Below are positions 26,962-35,911 of a stretch of 64,000 bases of DNA, piece after piece; the stretch's first letter is position 1; each line of letters begins with the position of its first letter. Below the pieces are notes generated by a model. The model was not told where the DNA came from. It ran no database searches and saw only the letters and a program-made list of their open reading frames with translations. Source of the DNA: Azospirillum brasilense (lineage in GTDB: Bacteria > Pseudomonadota > Alphaproteobacteria > Azospirillales > Azospirillaceae); the NCBI RefSeq assembly GCF_007827795.1, contig NZ_VITI01000009.1, positions 150,329-214,328 on the forward strand, read 5' to 3'. Position numbers and translations under genes: made by a program.

Positions 26962-27776
26962 GCGGTCAACGGGTTACGATCCTCGGCTGCGGCGGATCAC
27001 GGGGCGTTCCTGTGATCGGTCTCGGCTGGGGCTTCTGTGATCCGGCGAACCCCAAAAACCAGCGGATGCGCCCGTCCATCCTGGTGGAATGGGAGCAAGG
27101 GCAGGAGTCGAAGCAAGCTGGGGCCGGGCAGGGCAGTGGCGTCAGCGTCCTGGTCGACACTTCGCCGGACCTGCGCCAGCAGCTTCTCAACGCGGATGTG
27201 CGGCGGCTTGACGCCGTCCTGTGGACGCACCAGCACGCCGACCATGCCCACGGCATCGACGAGTTGCGGGAACTGTGCCGGGCCATGCAAGCGCCCATCG
27301 ACACCTACGGCCGCGCCGATGATCTGGCCGAGCTGGAGCGGCGTTTCGGCTATTGCTTCGAGCCCCTGCGCCCCGGCGATCCCTTCTACCGCCCGGTGCT
27401 GACGCCTCGCGCCGTGGAAGGTCCGTTCGAGGTGCGCGGTCACCGGATCGTGCCGTTCGAGCAGGATCACGGCTATCTGAAAACTCTCGGCTATCGCTTT
27501 GACAAATTTGCCTATTCGACCGATGTCGTGAGGTTGGATGAAGACGCCTTCGCGGCGTTGGAAGGTGTTGAGGTGTGGGTGGTCGACTGCGCCCGGATCG
27601 AGCCGCCACATCCGGTCCATGCCCACCTAGCCCTGACGCTGGAATGGATCGCGCGGGTGCGTCCCAAGCGAGCCTTCCTGACTCACATGGACCAGACCAT
27701 GGATTACGACACGCTCCGCCGGCTGCTTCCCGCCGGTGTCGAGCCCGCCTATGACGGGCTCGTCATCGAGCTTTGA
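26958..27776 (+). CDS. MBL-fold metal-dependent hydrolase (PhnP-like phosphodiesterase)
   Basis: 272 aa metallo-beta-lactamase fold. It has the N-terminal LGCGGSRGVPVIG, the metal site THQHADHAHGID, then EQDHGY, AYSTDVVRLD and FLTHMD carrying further His/Asp ligands. The closest relatives by pattern are PhnP-type cyclic phosphodiesterases found downstream of metG-tatD in many alphaproteobacteria. The substrate here is not established. It closes the tmk-holB-metG-tatD run and converges on the LprI-like gene. Confidence 0.88.
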   Translation: MSGQRVTILGCGGSRGVPVIGLGWGFCDPANPKNQRMRPSILVEWEQGQESKQAGAGQGSGVSVLVDTSPDLRQQLLNADVRRLDAVLWTHQHADHAHGIDELRELCRAMQAPIDTYGRADDLAELERRFGYCFEPLRPGDPFYRPVLTPRAVEGPFEVRGHRIVPFEQDHGYLKTLGYRFDKFAYSTDVVRLDEDAFAALEGVEVWVVDCARIEPPHPVHAHLALTLEWIARVRPKRAFLTHMDQTMDYDTLRRLLPAGVEPAYDGLVIEL

Positions 27777-27811
27777 AGTTCAGGCGATGGCGGGATGGGG
27801 CAGGGCGGCGG

Positions 27812-28999
27812 TCACTCGTCTGGCATGATGAGGCCCAGCCGCCCGGCGATGAAACGGTCCGCAGCCGCCTTGGCCGCCTGATCCGCCGTTTGGGGATTCA
27901 GCTTGAACTTCTCTCTGTAAAGCTTTGATGTTGCAGTGATGGCCGCAGGAAGGGTGTGCATCGCCGCGCGGTACTCCTTCTCCGGCCAAGCGTCGAAATC
28001 GCCCCAGGATCGAAAAGCGGCCACGGCCCGCCCGCGCTGCTCGGCCATCTTCTTGGCTTCGGCGGACATGGGTGCTTCGAGAAGCGTGCTGGGCACCAGC
28101 GACGCCTGAAGGTCGTCCACCTCGAACTGGCGTTCATAGCCATGGCGGATGCTCCCACGCTCCACCAGGGCCGGCTCGATGGCTGGGTCCATGTGGGTGG
28201 AGACGGCTTTCCATTCCGGCAGATCGAACAGGGAGGACGGTGGGTTGCACAGCCCGGGCGTCTCGTCGCGCGCGTTGCCCCAGAAGGCGCCAAAGGCTTC
28301 GAAGGCGGGTTGTCCATGCTTGGTGAACAGGAAGCAGGGCGCGTCCATCTCCGTGGTCGACAGGACGTGGCGCAGGAACAGCAGCGACGTGCCCAGCGGC
28401 GCGCTTGGAATGTCACCGAGATTCGCCATCTCCTCAAGGAGATAGGGATCTTTCGGAAGACCTTGGTTCACGATCTCGTCTACCAGCCTGCGCACCGTGG
28501 CGTCCTTGTCGGGCACCGCCACCGCACCGCTTTGGTAGAGATAGACCAGCCATGCCTTTGCCGGCGCACCGTTGTAGCGCTGAAGGGCCATGGCGGCGGC
28601 CTTGGCGTCTTTTGGAATCCCGGCGACGACCGCGGCCAGCTTCTTTTGGGCCGTCGAGTTTTGGGCGGCGAGGTCGGCGGTGCGTGTCTCATACAGAGCT
28701 CGGCAGGCCGTGATGGTGGACTTGTCGGCGCAGGTGCCGTCACGTTCGGTCAGGAACGCCTTCTGCGCGCGCGCAATGGTGTCCCGGTCGTCAGCGGGGG
28801 TGTTTCCCAACGTGTCGCGCAGGAGCGTGGCCAACTCCTCGGCGGCGACTTTCAGATCGACGCTGGCGCAGATGGTCCGGTCGGCCCGTCCGACTGGCTT
28901 GGCGCAATCGGGTGGCGTTTGGGCGATCGCGGCGAACGGGATCAGACAGAGCGACAGCGCGGGGCCGAAAAGCCACGAGGAGCGAGGCATAAAGCGCAA
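27812..28999 (-). CDS. Secreted protein with LprI/DUF1311-like N-terminal domain
   Basis: 395 aa with a signal sequence (about 1-26, IPFAAIAQ). Residues about 30-115 show the LprI/DUF1311 pattern: C-x7-A-D-R-x-I-C, DLK...LATLLRD, RAQKAFLTERDGTC and CRALYETRTADL. Members include lysozyme inhibitors, but many are uncharacterised. The remaining 280 residues are unassigned, with scattered Cys (PCFLF, LCNPP) and helices. It is divergent from the DUF4384-type gene across an AT-rich 245-base gap. No function is assigned beyond periplasmic location. Confidence 0.78.
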   Translation of the reverse strand: MRFMPRSSWLFGPALSLCLIPFAAIAQTPPDCAKPVGRADRTICASVDLKVAAEELATLLRDTLGNTPADDRDTIARAQKAFLTERDGTCADKSTITACRALYETRTADLAAQNSTAQKKLAAVVAGIPKDAKAAAMALQRYNGAPAKAWLVYLYQSGAVAVPDKDATVRRLVDEIVNQGLPKDPYLLEEMANLGDIPSAPLGTSLLFLRHVLSTTEMDAPCFLFTKHGQPAFEAFGAFWGNARDETPGLCNPPSSLFDLPEWKAVSTHMDPAIEPALVERGSIRHGYERQFEVDDLQASLVPSTLLEAPMSAEAKKMAEQRGRAVAAFRSWGDFDAWPEKEYRAAMHTLPAAITATSKLYREKFKLNPQTADQAAKAAADRFIAGRLGLIMPDE

Positions 29000-29095
29000 C
29001 CCTCATCGAAGGGAACGAATGCGGGAACGAGCCGTGACGATAGTCCATCGGTCGGAACGCCGGAAGGGACGGATTGATGCCCTGCTCGCTTCTTC

Positions 29096-29132
29096 CCGAT
29101 ATTATTTTCCATAATACAGATTATATGATCGA
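29096..29132. promoter_or_regulatory. AT-rich divergent promoter region
   Basis: The stretch around 29096-29132 (ATATTATTTTCCATAATACA...) is strikingly AT-rich against its surroundings. It lies between the divergent LprI-like and DUF4384-type genes, so it is a likely promoter zone. Exact hexamers are ambiguous. Confidence 0.45.
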
Positions 29133-29244
29133 TGTTCTGCGGCAGGAGCCATCCCTCCACCCTTGGCGATGCCCACAATGCACGCTACATAAATCGCAGT
29201 TTATAGCCAACGGCCAGGTTCCGGTGAAGGACGCCCACACGCCG

Positions 29245-30099
29245 ATGACATGGCTGATGAGATGGCGGCACCGATGCGCCACGGCGCTGCTTGCCGCCGT
29301 TGTCGGGGTCGTTATGGCCGCCTGGGCGGGCCATGCCGGCGCGGCGTCCGGTGATGGCTCGACGGACAGCGAGACTGTCTCCGCACAGCCGCCTTCCGAG
29401 CCGGACGCCCCACCGGTTCCCACCGTGCCCGACCTGTCGGCGCTGCGGACGGCCTTGTCGGAGTTTCATTGCGCCGAACTGGATGTCGCCATCGGCAAGG
29501 ATCAGCGGGTTGCGATCTCCGGGCTCACGGCAGGCGATACCGATCCGGACAGTCTTGCGCTGCTCGCCCAGGACTTTCTTACCGGCCAGCGGGCTGCTGT
29601 CGAGGTCGAGCGCGCGTCCCCTGCCCTGTGCGAACCCCTGACCCTGATCGGCCCGCTCCGGACCGCCAACGCCGGCTCTGCGGCACCCTTGTCGATCCGC
29701 TTCACGGAAGCCGCCGGAACGCCGTTCAAGGGCGGCCAGGACTTGATGTTCGATATTGCAGCCCCTGATTTTCCTGCGCATCTGCAGGTGGATTACTTCA
29801 CATCGGACGGCGACGTGATCCACCTGTTGCCCAATCCGTTGGAGGTCAGTGGCCGCGTGGAGGCCGGCGCGGTTCGTCGATTGGGTGAACGCGGCGCCGG
29901 TGGACGATTCTGGAGCGTCGGGCCGCCATACGGTCACGAATTGATCGTCGTGATCGCCAGCCCCACACCGCTGTTCCCGTCTCCTCGCCCCGAAGCCGAG
30001 GCGGCTTCATCCTATCTTCCCGCCTTGAAGCAGGCGCTGGATTCCGCCGCACCGACCACCGTCGCCACCGCGCGTTTCCTGAAAACCAAGGCGCCCTGA
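29245..30099 (+). CDS. DUF4384-type secreted protein
   Basis: 284 aa with a hydrophobic signal/anchor (ATALLAAVVGVVMAAWAGHAGA) and an acidic P/S linker. The C-terminal half resembles DUF4384: FKGGQDLMFDIAAPDFPAHL, DYFTSDGDVIHLLPN and GPPYGHELIVVIAS. An OmpA/BON-like alternating segment (LDVAIGKDQRVAISGLTAG) precedes it. Such domains often occur with Ser/Thr kinases, and a PP2C phosphatase gene converges here, 25 bases away. The frame extends upstream to 29074, but that part runs through the AT-rich promoter, so ATG 29245 is preferred. Confidence 0.75.
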   Translation: MTWLMRWRHRCATALLAAVVGVVMAAWAGHAGAASGDGSTDSETVSAQPPSEPDAPPVPTVPDLSALRTALSEFHCAELDVAIGKDQRVAISGLTAGDTDPDSLALLAQDFLTGQRAAVEVERASPALCEPLTLIGPLRTANAGSAAPLSIRFTEAAGTPFKGGQDLMFDIAAPDFPAHLQVDYFTSDGDVIHLLPNPLEVSGRVEAGAVRRLGERGAGGRFWSVGPPYGHELIVVIASPTPLFPSPRPEAEAASSYLPALKQALDSAAPTTVATARFLKTKAP

Positions 30100-30124
30100 C
30101 ACATTCGGCAATGCCGTCTGTTGG

Positions 30125-30919
30125 TCAGGCCGGAAGAAGGACGAAACGGGCGAGAATGATGGTGATGTTGTCCGGTCCGCCCGCCCCGTTGGCAAGGCCG
30201 ATCAGCCGGGCGCAGGCGTCTTCGGCGGTGGGGGGCGGCTGTTGGGTGAGAAATCGCTGGATCAACCCCTCCGGCACGATCCCGGTCAACCCATCCGAAC
30301 ACAGAAGGTAAAGGTCATCGGGCTGCAGATCGTGGACAGCGATGTCCGGCTCCACCTGCTCACCGGTGCCCAGCGCGCGAACGATGATGTTGCGGTGGGG
30401 AGCCTGCCCGCGGCGCCCGTTGTCGAGCCAGACTTGATAAAGACTGTGATCGCGCGTCAGTGGACGCAACTCCCCATCGCGCAGACGATACAGCCGGCTG
30501 TCTCCGGCGTGGAACACCACCACGCGCCCCGTTCCCGGCACCCGCCAGAGCCCCACCAGCGTGGTTCCCATGCCGCGCCCTTCGGCATAGCCGCGCTGAC
30601 GGTTCATGGTGTTGATCCGCCGGTTGGCGGCGACCACCGCGGAGCGGACTGTAGACACGGCGTCCACTGCCGCTCTTTCCTCCTCCGCCGGGGATGGCGT
30701 TCGGCCGTCATCGGCACAGCCGTGGCCGGCGATCACAGCGGCCGTTACTTCCACTGCGGTGCGGCTTGCGATGTCGCCTCCGGCGTGTCCCCCCATGCCA
30801 TCGCAGATCACCGCCAAGCCGAGCGCCGGATCGAGGTGGAACGCATCCTCGTTGCGCGATCGGACACGGCCGACATCCGTTTGTCCGGAAGCGATCATCT
30901 CCATCAGGGCGGAATGCAT
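30125..30919 (-). CDS. PP2C-family protein serine/threonine phosphatase
   Basis: 264 aa metal-dependent phosphatase. Signature elements: GRVRSRNEDAFH, VICDGMGGHAGGDIAS (metal-binding Asp-Gly), GTTLVGLW, GDSRLYRL, TRDHSLYQ, LLCSDGLTG and GGPDNITIILA, so all metal Asp positions are present. It is the soluble Stp/PppA type with no membrane helix. ATG 30919 is preferred over the GTG just before it. No matching kinase is in the window; the substrate may be set by the neighbouring DUF4384-type protein. Confidence 0.92.
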   Translation of the reverse strand: MHSALMEMIASGQTDVGRVRSRNEDAFHLDPALGLAVICDGMGGHAGGDIASRTAVEVTAAVIAGHGCADDGRTPSPAEEERAAVDAVSTVRSAVVAANRRINTMNRQRGYAEGRGMGTTLVGLWRVPGTGRVVVFHAGDSRLYRLRDGELRPLTRDHSLYQVWLDNGRRGQAPHRNIIVRALGTGEQVEPDIAVHDLQPDDLYLLCSDGLTGIVPEGLIQRFLTQQPPPTAEDACARLIGLANGAGGPDNITIILARFVLLPA

Positions 30920-31062
30920 CACGCGAATGGCTCCAGCGCGTTACAGCCGAACCAGCTTCCTGGAGACAGCCTTCGGCAACGCGAAAAACCGCCTCGGCTT
31001 TGTGTAGGATAATGGCGGAGAGTGCGCGAATTGAACAGCGGGAAAGGGCGCGTAAAAACGCC

Positions 31063-31362
31063 TCAGACGCTGACGTCCAGGAGCGTACCGCGCTGCTTGC
31101 CGCGATAGCCGGTGCCGTTCGTCCGTGCCTGGACGGCCGCCGTCTGCGGGTCGATCGCCTGCCCCGACTGGGTCGCGTTGCGCGTTTCCCGCGTCTGGTC
31201 CATCTTGCCGACCGCCTGGGTCGCCTGGACCGTCTGGGTGCGGACGGTGGGAGTGGTCTGCTGCGCCGCCTGAACCGCCGGAGACATGGCCATCTGCATC
31301 GCCGGTGTGATCGGCGGCTGCGGCTTTGCCATCGGTGGCATATTGAGCGGGCTTAACTGCAT
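31063..31362 (-). CDS. Small Q/T-rich hypothetical protein (99 aa)
   Basis: 99 residues, low complexity, rich in Gln, Thr, Ala and Pro, with Met-Pro repeats at the N-terminus (MPPMAKPQPPITPAMQMAMS) and a conserved-looking end RGKQRGTLLDVSV. It is probably disordered, without a signal or membrane segment. There is no clear ribosome site at ATG 31362; the internal ATG at M8 is an alternative. It sits upstream of the PP2C gene on the same strand, 143 bases away. Function unknown. Confidence 0.5.
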   Translation of the reverse strand: MQLSPLNMPPMAKPQPPITPAMQMAMSPAVQAAQQTTPTVRTQTVQATQAVGKMDQTRETRNATQSGQAIDPQTAAVQARTNGTGYRGKQRGTLLDVSV

Positions 31363-31425
31363 GTTAAGAAGATGCGCCCGCGCTCCAACCGTTTCAAGGT
31401 CCGAATCGACGCACCGACCGATTCA

Positions 31426-31454
31426 AAAGCGAAGGCCGGAAGAGCCTTCGCTTT
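31426..31454 (-). terminator. Intrinsic terminator after aguA
   Basis: Eleven-bp stem AAAGCGAAGGC / GCCTTCGCTTT with a 7-base loop and TTTT in the minus direction, about 24 bases after the agmatine deiminase stop. Confidence 0.88.
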
Positions 31455-31477
31455 TTCGCAAACAGAAAGACTTCGGA

Positions 31478-32494
31478 TCAGACCGCCGGCTGTTGCTGGG
31501 TGATGCAGTGGATGCCTCCGCCGCCGCGCACGATGTCCAAGGCTGGAACCTGCACCACCTCGCGATCCGGAAAGGCCCGGCGCACGATGCGAAAGGCCTC
31601 GTCGTCCGCCGAATCCTCGAAGGCCGGCATGACGATTCCGCCGTTGGCAATGTAGAGATTCGTGTAGGACAGGGTCAGCCGCACGCCGTTCTCGTCACGC
31701 CGCGCCGGCTGGCGGACCGGAATAACCTCCAACTCCCGTCCCTGGGCGTCGCGGGCGCGCTTCAGCCGGTCCAGATTGTCCTGGAACGCCTTGAAATTGC
31801 CGTCACCGGGATCGTCGGTGGTGATCGCCATGACGACGCCGGGCTTCACGAAGAGGGCGATCTCGTCGATGTGACCGTCCGTCTCGTCGTCCTGATAGCC
31901 CTCGCCCAGCCAGATCACCGTGGAGATGCCGAGATGCTCCTTCAGAAGCGCCTCGATCTCCGCCTTGCCGAGATTCGGGTTGCGGTTCGGATTCAGCAGG
32001 CACTGCTCGGTCGTCAGCAGCGTCCCCTCCCCGTCCACATGGAAGGAGCCGCCCTCCATGATCAGGGGCGCTTCGAAGCGGCGCAGGCCGAGATGGTCGA
32101 GCATCAGGCGCCCGACCTGCTGGTCCTTGGCGCTGTCCGGATAATTGCCGCCCCAGGCGTTGAAGCCCCAATGGACGCCGGCCACCTGCCCTTTCCCATC
32201 GGTGACGAAGCTCGGTCCGGTGTCGCGAATCCAGGAGTCGCTGATCGGCAAGGGCAGGATCTCGACACCCGGCCCGCAGGCCAGGGAGGCGTCGGCGACG
32301 TCGGCGGGGTCGCAGACCATGGTCACCGGCTCGAACCGGCTGATGGCGCGCGCGACGTCGGTGTAGGCGGCAGCAGCGGCGTCGAAAGCCCCCTCGGGCC
32401 AAGTCTCGGGCCGGCACGGCCACGCCATCCAGCAGCGGGTGTGCCGAGCCCATTCGCCCGGCATGGTGAAGCCTTCCGCCGCCGGTGTCGTCAT
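31478..32494 (-). CDS. aguA: Agmatine deiminase
   Basis: Hydrolyses agmatine to N-carbamoylputrescine and ammonia, linking arginine decarboxylation to putrescine. It is a guanidino-modifying (PPAD) fold of 338 aa. Active-site features are SDSWIRDTGP, EGGSFHVDGEG, TDGHIDEIA and the nucleophile Cys330 in GGGGIHCITQQQP. ATG 32494 is chosen because aggaga stands 7 bases before it; the ATG 18 bases upstream lacks a site. It lies downstream of the pot operon on the same strand. The next enzyme, N-carbamoylputrescine amidase, is not in the window. Confidence 0.94.
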   Translation of the reverse strand: MTTPAAEGFTMPGEWARHTRCWMAWPCRPETWPEGAFDAAAAAYTDVARAISRFEPVTMVCDPADVADASLACGPGVEILPLPISDSWIRDTGPSFVTDGKGQVAGVHWGFNAWGGNYPDSAKDQQVGRLMLDHLGLRRFEAPLIMEGGSFHVDGEGTLLTTEQCLLNPNRNPNLGKAEIEALLKEHLGISTVIWLGEGYQDDETDGHIDEIALFVKPGVVMAITTDDPGDGNFKAFQDNLDRLKRARDAQGRELEVIPVRQPARRDENGVRLTLSYTNLYIANGGIVMPAFEDSADDEAFRIVRRAFPDREVVQVPALDIVRGGGGIHCITQQQPAV

Positions 32495-32897
32495 CTTTGA
32501 ATCTCCTGCCAAATCCCTGAATGGCCCGGCTCTTGTGCATGGCCGGAGCGGGTCGTCACGGCGTCACCCGTGACCCACGGTCACCCTAACCACGGAGCGG
32601 AGGATTTGGCAACGGCCAGCAAAAGGGCCACCGGAATGCCCGGAAGGGCAGCGCGCTCGACCGCTCAGCGGCGGGAGGGCGGACGATCCGAATAACGGCG
32701 CTTCGGCGCCGAGAAAGGCATCGAAAAACCAAGACGAAGCATCGGGAACCATAAGAGCGCACGCATGATACGGCCTCATTCGCTGTTGCAGATGCCCACA
32801 CAATAGCAAATGCAACGGCAAACGGCCACCCCCGCCGCCTGCGGCCGAACGGCATAGCGCCTATGAGGCGATATTTGGGAGTAACGGGGGGGGCTTG
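32495..32897. other. 403-base gap between aguA and potI
   Basis: Frames here on both strands are arginine-rich and lack ribosome sites or family likeness, so I see no gene. It should contain the aguA promoter. The right edge carries the hairpin that ends the pot operon. Confidence 0.6.
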
Positions 32898-32906
32898 TCA
32901 GCCCCC
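32887..32906 (-). terminator. Hairpin overlapping the potI stop codon
   Basis: GGGGGGC / GCCCCCC stem with loop TTGTCA that includes the potI stop codon. There is no strong U-run, so it may act as a 3' mRNA-protecting stem. Confidence 0.55.
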
Positions 32907-33731
32907 CTGCACCGCCATCTGCTCGTCCCGCTTCCTCTGCCGGTCCTGCCGCGCCATCACCAGACTGGCGATGAAGATGCCGGTGGCGACCACCACCACC
33001 ATCAGCGTCGCCAGCGCGTTGATCTGCGGGCTGATGCCGAACTTCACGCTGGAGAAGATGACCATCGGCAGCGTGGTGGAGCCCGGGCCCGACACGAAGC
33101 TGGCGACCACCACGTCGTCGAGCGACAGGGTGAAGGCCAGCAGCCAACCCGACACGATGGCCGGGGCGATGATCGGCAACGTGATGACGAAGAAGACCTT
33201 GGCCGGACGGGCGCCGAGGTCCATCGCCGCCTCCTCCAGGCTCTCGTCCAGGCTGACGAGGCGCGACTGGATGATGACCGCGACATAGGCCATGGTGAAG
33301 GTGGTGTGGGCGATGGTGATCGTCGTCATGCCGCGCCCATCCGGCCAGCCGATGGCCTGCTCCAGCGCCACGAACAGCAGAAGCAGCGACAGGCCGGTGA
33401 TGACCTCCGGCATGACCAGCGGCGCGGTGATCATGCCGCCGAACAGCGTCCTTCCGCGGAATCGCCCGAAACGGGCCAGCGCCAGACCGGCGACAGTGCC
33501 CAGCACCACCGAGGCGGTGGCCGACATCGCCGCCACCTTGAGCGACAGCCAGGCCGCCCCGAGAAGCTGGTCGTTCTGCAGCAGCTCCGCGTACCATTTG
33601 GTGGAGAAGCCGCCCCACACCGTGACCAGCCGCGATTCGTTGAAGGAGTAGAAGATCAGCAGCGCGATCGGCACGTAGAGGAAGGCGTAGCCGAACCACA
33701 GCGCCCAGGCCAGTTTTCCCATCTGCTTCAT
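32898..33731 (-). CDS. potI: Putrescine ABC transporter permease, PotI type
   Basis: 277 aa inner-membrane permease with six predicted helices. It starts MGKLAWALWFGYAFLYVPIA, has the NESRLVTVWGGFSTKWYAEL motif of PotI/PotC-type permeases and an EAA loop (EEAAMDLGARPAKVF). Its start overlaps the potH stop (ATGA), so translation is coupled. It is the last gene of potFGHI and ends at a hairpin. Confidence 0.92.
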   Translation of the reverse strand: MKQMGKLAWALWFGYAFLYVPIALLIFYSFNESRLVTVWGGFSTKWYAELLQNDQLLGAAWLSLKVAAMSATASVVLGTVAGLALARFGRFRGRTLFGGMITAPLVMPEVITGLSLLLLFVALEQAIGWPDGRGMTTITIAHTTFTMAYVAVIIQSRLVSLDESLEEAAMDLGARPAKVFFVITLPIIAPAIVSGWLLAFTLSLDDVVVASFVSGPGSTTLPMVIFSSVKFGISPQINALATLMVVVVATGIFIASLVMARQDRQRKRDEQMAVQGG

Positions 33732-34651
33732 CGACCGGCCTCCGTCTGGCGCCCCTGGACATGCTGGAAGACCATGATCGGCACCACCAGGAACAGCAGG
33801 AGCGCGATGGCCACCGCCGAGGCGACCGGCCAGTCGCGGTTGGCGAAGAACTCATTCCACAGCACGCGGCCGATCATCAGCGTGTCCGGGCCGCCCAGCA
33901 GCTCCGGAGTCACGAACTCGCCGACCGAGGGGATGAAGACCAGCAGCGACCCGGCGATGATGCCCGGCAGCGACAGCGGCAGCGTCACCGTCAGGAACGC
34001 CTTCCAGGGACGGCAGCCGAGGTCCGCCGCCGCCTCCAGCAGAGTCGGGTCGAGCTTCTCCAGAGTCGCGTAGAGCGGCAGCACCATGAAGGGCAGATAG
34101 CAGTAGGTCATGCCGATGTAGACCGCCCAATCGGAATAGAGCAGTTCGAACGGCTCCGTCGTCAGGCCGGTCCATTGCAGCAGGTTGTCCACCACCCCGT
34201 TGGCCTTCAGGATGCCGATCCAGGCGTAGATGCGGATCAGGAAGCTGGTCCAGAAGGGCAGGATGACCAGCATCATCAGCGGCCCGCGCCTGGACGGCTC
34301 CGCCCTGGCGATGGCGTAGGCCATGGGATAGCCCAGCAGCAGGCAGCAGACGGTGGTGACCAGCGCAATCTTCACCGAGTTCAGATAGGCCAGGATGTAG
34401 AGGTCGTCGCCGCCCAGCCGCAGATAGTTGGACAGGTTCAGCAGGATCTGGAGCTTGGTCGTTTCCGCGTCCTCGTCCACCAGCCAGTCGATCAGCGGCG
34501 CGTAGGGCGGCTGCGCCAGCATCGCCTCCGACAGGCTGATGCCGAACACGATCAGGAAGGGCACCAGGAAGAACAGCAGAAGCCACAGGTAGGGGATGGC
34601 GACCACCACCCCCCGCCCCCACAGGCCGATCCGGCGCAGAAGGTCGATCAT
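33728..34651 (-). CDS. potH: Putrescine ABC transporter permease, PotH type
   Basis: 307 aa permease, six or more helices, starting MIDLLRRIGLWGRGVV, with the PotH-type core PFWTSFLIRIYAWIGILKANG, SDWAVYIGMTYCYLPFMVLPL and an EAA loop LEAAADLGCRPWKAF. It partners with PotI to form the channel. Both ends are translationally coupled: its start overlaps the potG stop (ATGA) and its stop overlaps the potI start. Confidence 0.93.
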   Translation of the reverse strand: MIDLLRRIGLWGRGVVVAIPYLWLLLFFLVPFLIVFGISLSEAMLAQPPYAPLIDWLVDEDAETTKLQILLNLSNYLRLGGDDLYILAYLNSVKIALVTTVCCLLLGYPMAYAIARAEPSRRGPLMMLVILPFWTSFLIRIYAWIGILKANGVVDNLLQWTGLTTEPFELLYSDWAVYIGMTYCYLPFMVLPLYATLEKLDPTLLEAAADLGCRPWKAFLTVTLPLSLPGIIAGSLLVFIPSVGEFVTPELLGGPDTLMIGRVLWNEFFANRDWPVASAVAIALLLFLVVPIMVFQHVQGRQTEAGR

Positions 34652-35811
34652 TGCGTCAGCACCACCCCGGCGAAGGGACGCCAGCTCAGATGCACCTCGT
34701 CGTCCCAGGTGATCGGCATCTCGGTGCGCCGCACCACGTTGGGCGCGGTGACGCGCACGGTCTTGCCCGTCCTCAGCTCGACCAGATAGATCGACACGTC
34801 GCCGAGATAGGCGATCTCGCGCACGATCCCGCTGGTGACGTTGCGCCCATCGGCGTTGGTCGCGGCATTGGCCGGCGGCTCCTTGCTCAGCGCGATCTTC
34901 TCCGGACGGACGGCGACGCCCACCGTGGCGCCGGCGGGGACCGCCACCGCGTGGTTGATGTAGAGGTCGCAGCCGGCGTCCTCCGAGCGGATCAGCACGT
35001 GGTCGGCCTGATCCTCCACCACCCTGCCCTCGAACATGTTCACCGAACCGATGAATTCGGCGACGAAGCGGGACTGCGGATACTCGTAGATTTCGGTCGG
35101 CGTGCCGGTCTGGGCGATCACGCCGTGGTTCATCACGGCGATCCGCGAGGACATGGTCATCGCCTCCTCCTGGTCGTGGGTGACCACGATGAAGGTGACG
35201 CCCAGCTTCTCCTGGATGTTGACCAGCTCGAACTGCGTCCGCTCGCGCAGCCGCTTGTCCAACGCGCCCAGCGGCTCGTCGAGCAGCAGCAGCTTGGGCC
35301 GCTTGACCAGCGAGCGGGCCAGCGCCACGCGCTGCCGCTGACCGCCGGACAGCTGGTGCGGCTTGCGCTTGCCGAACTGGCCGAGCTGGACGAGGTCGAG
35401 CATCGCCCCCACCCGCTCCTTGATCTCCGCCTTCGCGACTCCGTCCTGCTTCAGGCCGAAGGCGACGTTCTGCTCCACCGACATGTGCGGGAACAGGGCG
35501 TAGGACTGGAACATCATGTTGACCGGCCGCTCGTACGGCGGAATGCCGGCCATATCGACGCCGTCGATGAAGATCTTGCCCTCGGTCGGCGTCTCGAACC
35601 CGGCCAACATGCGCAGCAAAGTGATCTTTCCGGACCCGGAGCCGCCCAACAGGGCAAAGAACTCCCCCCGGTAGATCGACAGGCTGACTTCGTCCACGGC
35701 GACGAAATCGCCGAAGGTCTTGGTCACCTTTTCGATTCGCACATAGGGCTTCTGTCCCGGGTCCTGCCAGGGCTCCAGGCGCGTGGGCTTGCGGATCGGC
35801 TGGACGGCCAT
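34648..35811 (-). CDS. potG: Putrescine ABC transporter ATP-binding protein, PotG type (atypical Walker A)
   Basis: 387 aa ATPase with a C-terminal TOBE/OB regulatory domain (about 285-380). The Q-loop, the signature LSGGQRQRVALARSL, Walker B LLLLDEPLGALDK and switch His (VVTHDQEEAM) are all canonical. The Walker A reads GGSGSGKITLL: Lys62 is followed by Ile63 (codon ATC) instead of Ser/Thr, the residue that coordinates the nucleotide Mg2+. Either transport is impaired or this is a single-base (ACC to ATC) change or error. Start ATG 35811. Confidence 0.93.
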   Translation of the reverse strand: MAVQPIRKPTRLEPWQDPGQKPYVRIEKVTKTFGDFVAVDEVSLSIYRGEFFALLGGSGSGKITLLRMLAGFETPTEGKIFIDGVDMAGIPPYERPVNMMFQSYALFPHMSVEQNVAFGLKQDGVAKAEIKERVGAMLDLVQLGQFGKRKPHQLSGGQRQRVALARSLVKRPKLLLLDEPLGALDKRLRERTQFELVNIQEKLGVTFIVVTHDQEEAMTMSSRIAVMNHGVIAQTGTPTEIYEYPQSRFVAEFIGSVNMFEGRVVEDQADHVLIRSEDAGCDLYINHAVAVPAGATVGVAVRPEKIALSKEPPANAATNADGRNVTSGIVREIAYLGDVSIYLVELRTGKTVRVTAPNVVRRTEMPITWDDEVHLSWRPFAGVVLTQ

Positions 35812-35844
35812 GCGGCTCCTCTCGGCGTCCTCTTCTCAAGGGAA

Positions 35845-35880
35845 CGCCCCGGCCGTTCCCGACAGGGAGCGACCGGGGCG
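35845..35880 (-). other. Intercistronic stem between potF and potG
   Basis: Imperfect hairpin with an outer 8-bp stem CGCCCCGG / CCGGGGCG between the binding-protein gene and the rest of the operon. Stems placed so commonly stabilise the upstream binding-protein mRNA and lower downstream expression. Confidence 0.5.
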
Positions 35881-35911
35881 CGTGTCGTTCATGCCGGCTT
35901 GCGCGGCGCGC

